Shown here: in pieces, positions 5,733-7,957 of the stretch
Layout: each line of letters begins with the position of its first letter
Numbering within the stretch: position 1 is the stretch's first letter
Assembly: GCA_964412395.1 (NCBI GenBank)
Contig: CAYPOY010000242.1
Location: 1-7,957 of the forward strand
From: CAYPOY01 sp964412395
GTDB lineage: Bacteria; Chloroflexota; Anaerolineae; B4-G1
DNA: 7,957 bases
Direction: 5' to 3'
Position numbers and translations under genes: made by a program
Notes under the pieces: generated by a model
Seen by the model: the letters and a program-made list of their open reading frames with translations, nothing else
What the model was told of the DNA's origin: nothing
Database searches by the model: none

Positions 5733-5882
5733 ATGGAGCGCGAGAGTTTAGCGGAAGCACTGAAAGGAGAACTTGTGAGAGACAAGCAAGTCAAGCCGAG
5801 CAAGCAGAAGATTGAGATGATGGGAACGGTGATGGAGGCGCTCAAGGGGACCAAGTTTAGGGTCAAGAGGGTTTTCAAATAG
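5733..5882 (+). CDS. Short ORF like the N-terminal part of IF-1, probably truncated
   Basis: The ORF from ATG 5733 encodes 49 residues. A GTG at 5775 has a much better ribosome binding site (AAAGGAG 5763-5769) and would give 35 residues. The segment KIEMMGTVMEALKGTKFRV strongly recalls the first two strands of initiation factor IF-1 (pattern IEvEGtVvEaLp..mFrV). IF-1 is about 70 residues long and continues with ENGH, a HISGKMR-like strand and a final helix; here the reading changes to KRVFK and stops. So at best this is an N-terminal half lacking the rest of the OB fold. The next ORF can begin directly at GTG 5883, so the cold-shock unit abuts it. It could be a relic cut by that insertion, or a small expressed peptide. 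The family call rests on about 20 residues. Confidence 0.5.
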   Translation: MERESLAEALKGELVRDKQVKPSKQKIEMMGTVMEALKGTKFRVKRVFK

Positions 5883-5891
5883 GTGCGAGCG

Positions 5892-6341
5892 ATGACTGAA
5901 AGGGTAAGGGGACACATCCAGCGTTTCAGTCACCAGAGACGTAGCGGCCTCATCCGACCTGATGATGGATACCCGGACATCTGGGTGTTCCTGAGCGACT
6001 TCCGTAGCACCGCGGATGCCTCTCATGTGATGCCAGGAGATGCCGTGGAATTCAGGGTTGAGCACGTACTGGAAGGGCCAATGGCTGTAGATGTCGTCGT
6101 GCTGAAAAATGGAGCAGCGGCTGAACGAGTAAAAGGACACGTCAAGTGGTTCGACCTCCAGAAGCACTACGGCTTCATCCAACGCGATGATGGTTTCCAC
6201 GACGTCTTCGTACACATGAACGAATTCCGTTCTGCAGCAGATGCCTATTGGGTGAGGGACGGAGACGCCGTGGAGTTTGAGGTTGAGCAGGCGCCGAAGG
6301 GACCAAAGGCTGTAGATGTCGTCGTGCTGAAAGCCGGGTAA
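5892..6341 (+). CDS. Protein with two tandem cold-shock domains
   Basis: 149 residues from ATG 5892; an in-frame GTG at 5883 would add three. Cold-shock domains are OB-folds that bind single-stranded RNA or DNA and melt mRNA structure. The second domain (about residues 78-148) is orthodox: VKGHVKWF, RNP1 KHYGFI and RNP2 DVFVHM with the expected aromatics. The first (about 4-73) is decayed: HIQRFS replaces HVKWF, SGLI replaces YGFI, and WVFL replaces FVHM, so its nucleic-acid face has lost several aromatic residues. Both end with the same residues, KAVDVVVLK or MAVDVVVLK, encoded by an identical 25-base stretch, which shows an internal duplication. A third copy of the domain starts at 7732. 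No strong ribosome binding site precedes ATG 5892. Confidence 0.88.
   Translation: MTERVRGHIQRFSHQRRSGLIRPDDGYPDIWVFLSDFRSTADASHVMPGDAVEFRVEHVLEGPMAVDVVVLKNGAAAERVKGHVKWFDLQKHYGFIQRDDGFHDVFVHMNEFRSAADAYWVRDGDAVEFEVEQAPKGPKAVDVVVLKAG
6083..6332 (+). repeat. 225-bp tandem duplication inside the cold-shock gene
   Basis: The same 25 bases occur at 6083-6107 and 6308-6332, exactly 225 bases (75 codons) apart, at the end of each cold-shock domain. The domain bodies between them differ more, so these ends may have been kept alike by gene conversion. Confidence 0.8.
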
Positions 6342-6430
6342 TGTCCCTCGACGTAGTGGCAAATTGTGCGTGATTCTGCAAACGAACGAGAAGAATCCGG
6401 GTGCAAACAGCGACATGTGTAGAGATTTAA

Positions 6431-6435
6431 GGAGG
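6431..6435 (+). promoter_or_regulatory. Ribosome binding site that selects the carD-like start
   Basis: GGAGG lies only 2 bases before ATG 6438, too close for normal initiation, but 8 bases before GTG 6444. That makes the GTG the better start and gives the protein an MFKAGD N-terminus. The preceding 6342-6430 shows no clear promoter. Confidence 0.6.
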
Positions 6436-6443
6436 AAATGACA

Positions 6444-6953
6444 GTGTTTAAGGCAGGTGACGCGATCATTCACCCCGTTCGTGGAGCAGGCGTCGTGGTA
6501 CGTGTCGAGGAGCGGCAATGGCGCGGAAGCAGCGATCTGTACTACAGGATCAAGTTGCTGGGCCAGCCGGGCACCAAGCTGATGATTCCGATCGGCGCTG
6601 CGGAGACGCTGGGCCTGCGGCGCGTGATCCCGCGGTCCAAGTTGGGCAAGGTGTGGCGTGTGTTGCGTGCTATTCCCAGGACACTGCCGGACGATCACAA
6701 GAAACGCTACGAATTGCTGGAAGACAAACTTCACACCGGGGATGTCTTTCAGGTCGCGGAGGTGGTGAGGGATATGGCCTGGCGGCAGCAGCGAAAAGGC
6801 CGCCTGACTACGACAGGGAAACGAAGGTACGAAGAAGGGATGAGAATCCTGGCTGGGGAAATCGCAGCCGTACAGGGCGTTGATCTGGATGATGCCGAGG
6901 CCCAGGTCAGCACAACGTTGAGGGAAAGTCTGTTGCCAACCACTGCGATATGA
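6444..6953 (+). CDS. CarD/CdnL-family RNA polymerase-binding regulator
   Basis: A 169-residue protein. Residues 1-60 match the CarD_CdnL RNA polymerase-interacting domain: MFKAGDAIIHPVRGAGVV, then YYRIKLLGQPGTKLMIPI with the conserved LMIP strand. This Tudor-like fold binds the beta subunit of RNA polymerase. Residues about 65-165 are helical (WRVLRAI, HKKRYELLEDKL, VFQVAEVVRDMAWR, and a final amphipathic helix), like the C-terminal domain that supports the upstream edge of the open promoter complex. Members set transcription strength of rRNA and other stable promoters. GTG 6444 is preferred over ATG 6438 because of spacing and because family members commonly start MF. The next gene is rpsC, 59 bp on. 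Confidence 0.9.
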   Translation: MFKAGDAIIHPVRGAGVVVRVEERQWRGSSDLYYRIKLLGQPGTKLMIPIGAAETLGLRRVIPRSKLGKVWRVLRAIPRTLPDDHKKRYELLEDKLHTGDVFQVAEVVRDMAWRQQRKGRLTTTGKRRYEEGMRILAGEIAAVQGVDLDDAEAQVSTTLRESLLPTTAI

Positions 6954-7000
6954 CCTCGACAGAGATTTAAGATTGACGATTCAAGATTTGGAGATTTGAA

Positions 7001-7007
7001 GAGGAGG
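7001..7007 (+). promoter_or_regulatory. Ribosome binding site for the rpsC TTG start
   Basis: GAGGAGG lies 5 bases before TTG 7013. The upstream 40 bases carry three AGATTT copies. AGAGATTTAAG at 6961-6971 also occurs just before carD at 6421-6431. Confidence 0.7.
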
Positions 7008-7012
7008 AGAAT

Positions 7013-7684
7013 TTGGGACGCAAAGTTCACCCCTATGGCTTCAGGCTCGGAGTGATCCGGGATTGGAAATCACATTGGTACGCAGAGGGCGATGAGTACG
7101 CCGACCTGCTGCACGAGGATCTGGAGATTCGTCAGTTTATCCAGGACACCGCAAGGCGTGCCGGTATCTCTCGCGTGGAGATCGAGCGCTTTCCGAACCA
7201 GGTTTCGATAACCATCTGGACGGCGAGGCCCGGCATTGTCATTGGGCGCAAGGGGTCCTCGGTCAAGGAAATGCGCAGAAATCTACAGGAGATGACCGGC
7301 AAGCGCGTCTCCGTGGACGTGCAGGAGGTGGAGCAGCCCGAACTGGACGCCAAGTTGGCGGCGGAGAACGTCGTTTCCCAGTTGGAGCGGCGTATTTCTC
7401 CCCGGCGGGCGATGCAGCGGGCCCTGCGGGCAGCGATGGGCGCTGGCGCGCTGGGAATCAAGGTCATGTGCAAGGGGCGTCTGTTTGGATCCGAAATGGC
7501 ACGTGAGCAGTGGCTGCGCGAGGGACGGGTGCCGTTGCAGACTCTGCGCGCCGACATTGACTACGCCCAGGAAGAGGCACACACCACCTATGGCCGCATT
7601 GGGGTGAAAGTGTGGATCTACAAGGGCGAGATATTGCCTGAGTTAAAGGAAGCAAAGGAACAGGAAGGGGCCTTTGTTGTCTAG
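7013..7684 (+). CDS. rpsC: 30S ribosomal protein uS3
   Basis: A full-length uS3 of 223 residues, with TTG start and TAG stop. It lines the mRNA entry tunnel of the 30S subunit. The start MGRKVHPYGFRLGVIRDW is canonical. The KH domain carries ARPGIVIGRKG (GXXG loop 78-81), and the C-terminal domain carries REGRVPLQTLRADIDY and TTYGRIGVKVWIYKGE. Two conserved spots differ. The usual SGRLGGAE reads KGRLFGSE (154-161). Of the R131, R132 and K135 trio linked in E. coli to mRNA unwinding, R131 and R132 remain but position 135 is Gln. The basic C-terminal tail is absent. In most bacteria rpsC lies between rplV and rplP in the S10 operon; here it follows a carD-like gene and precedes a broken cold-shock gene, so it may be a relocated or second copy. 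Confidence 0.96.
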   Translation: MGRKVHPYGFRLGVIRDWKSHWYAEGDEYADLLHEDLEIRQFIQDTARRAGISRVEIERFPNQVSITIWTARPGIVIGRKGSSVKEMRRNLQEMTGKRVSVDVQEVEQPELDAKLAAENVVSQLERRISPRRAMQRALRAAMGAGALGIKVMCKGRLFGSEMAREQWLREGRVPLQTLRADIDYAQEEAHTTYGRIGVKVWIYKGEILPELKEAKEQEGAFVV

Positions 7685-7731
7685 GTGTGTGGAGGCGATT
7701 CCTGCAAAGTTCAATCGGAAGGAATTAAGCG

Positions 7732-7957
7732 ATGACTGAACGAGCAAAAGGACACATCAAGTGGTTCGACCACTAGAAGCGCTACGGCTTCATCCGGCGC
7801 GATGATGGTCTTCCAGACGTCTTCGTGCACCTGAACGAATTTCGTTCTGCGGCGGATGCCCATTGGGTGAGGGACGGAGACGCTGTGGAGTTTGAGGTCG
7901 AACCGCAGTTCCACACACCACGCGGAGGGGCTCACTACTGCGGCTTCGATCCTGTTC
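7732..7957 (+). pseudogene. Cold-shock domain gene broken by in-frame TAG, runs off the window
   Basis: From ATG 7732, with GGAAGGA (7717-7723) as ribosome binding site, the frame reads MTERAKGHIKWFDH, then TAG at 7774-7776, then KRYGFIRRDDG and DVFVHLNEF up to about EFEVE. It is a close copy of the second domain of the gene at 5892, differing mostly at third codon positions. The stop falls where that copy has CAG (Gln), so one C-to-T change explains it. After base 7902 similarity ends: the C-terminal AVDVVVLK is missing and the frame continues with unrelated residues (PQFHTPRGG) to the window edge. TAG ends gltX and rpsC normally here, so it should be a true stop. At most a 14-residue peptide would be made. 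Confidence 0.8.

Noticed and set aside
5748..6734. Minus-strand open frame of about 328 codons opposite the cold-shock and carD-like genes
   Set aside because: It is opposite real genes, contains mirrored repeats from the cold-shock duplication, and has no known motif.
7774..7776. TAG read as an amino acid (recoded codon)
   Set aside because: gltX and rpsC end at TAG in this window, and the other cold-shock copy has CAG at the same codon, so a nonsense mutation is simpler.
1..7957. CRISPR array, transposase, integrase or defence genes
   Set aside because: No regularly spaced repeats and no proteins of those families were found on either strand.

Overview
The window is bacterial, GC-rich and densely coded. 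Every protein-coding gene is on the plus strand. One short tRNA transcription unit (about 2541-2921) is on the minus strand. The use of TTG and GTG starts, a eukaryote-type GlnRS beside GluRS, a PadR regulator, a small C4 zinc-finger DksA/TraR protein, a CarD/CdnL protein and a four-repeat S1 protein suggests a Chloroflexota (Anaerolineae-like) genome. That placement is an inference from gene content and has not been tested by phylogeny.

Layout. 1-977: 3' part of glnS. 1001-2515: gltX, complete. 2541-2921 (minus): a consensus sigma70 promoter, a structured leader, a tRNA-like sequence whose 3' half is a normal CAT tRNA but whose 5' half is not, an intact CAT tRNA, and an intrinsic terminator. 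2944-3593: a PadR-family repressor gene with overlapping palindromes on its own -10 box. 3730-4053: a DksA/TraR-like C4 zinc protein. 4162-4218: a long imperfect palindrome. 4278-4487: rpsU (bS21), followed 3 bp later by an S1-repeat protein (bS1-like). 5733-5882: a short ORF resembling the start of IF-1. 5892-6341: a protein with two cold-shock domains. 6444-6953: a CarD-family protein. 7013-7684: rpsC (uS3). From 7732 to the window end: a third cold-shock copy, broken by an in-frame TAG.

How the parts fit. The left half charges and supplies tRNAs: GlnRS, GluRS and CAT tRNA(s). The right half collects proteins that touch mRNA on the 30S subunit or touch RNA polymerase: bS21 and bS1 near the mRNA exit/platform, uS3 at the mRNA entry, an IF-1 relic, cold-shock RNA chaperones, a DksA-like protein and a CarD-like protein. 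These genes are not in their usual operons; rpsC in particular lacks its S10-operon neighbours.

The points most worth following up are the tRNA-like unit under a perfect promoter, the rpsC copy with changed conserved residues and no S10 neighbours, the IF-1 fragment abutting the cold-shock gene, and the three-copy cold-shock family with one dead member. I saw no CRISPR array, integrase, transposase or clear defence system.
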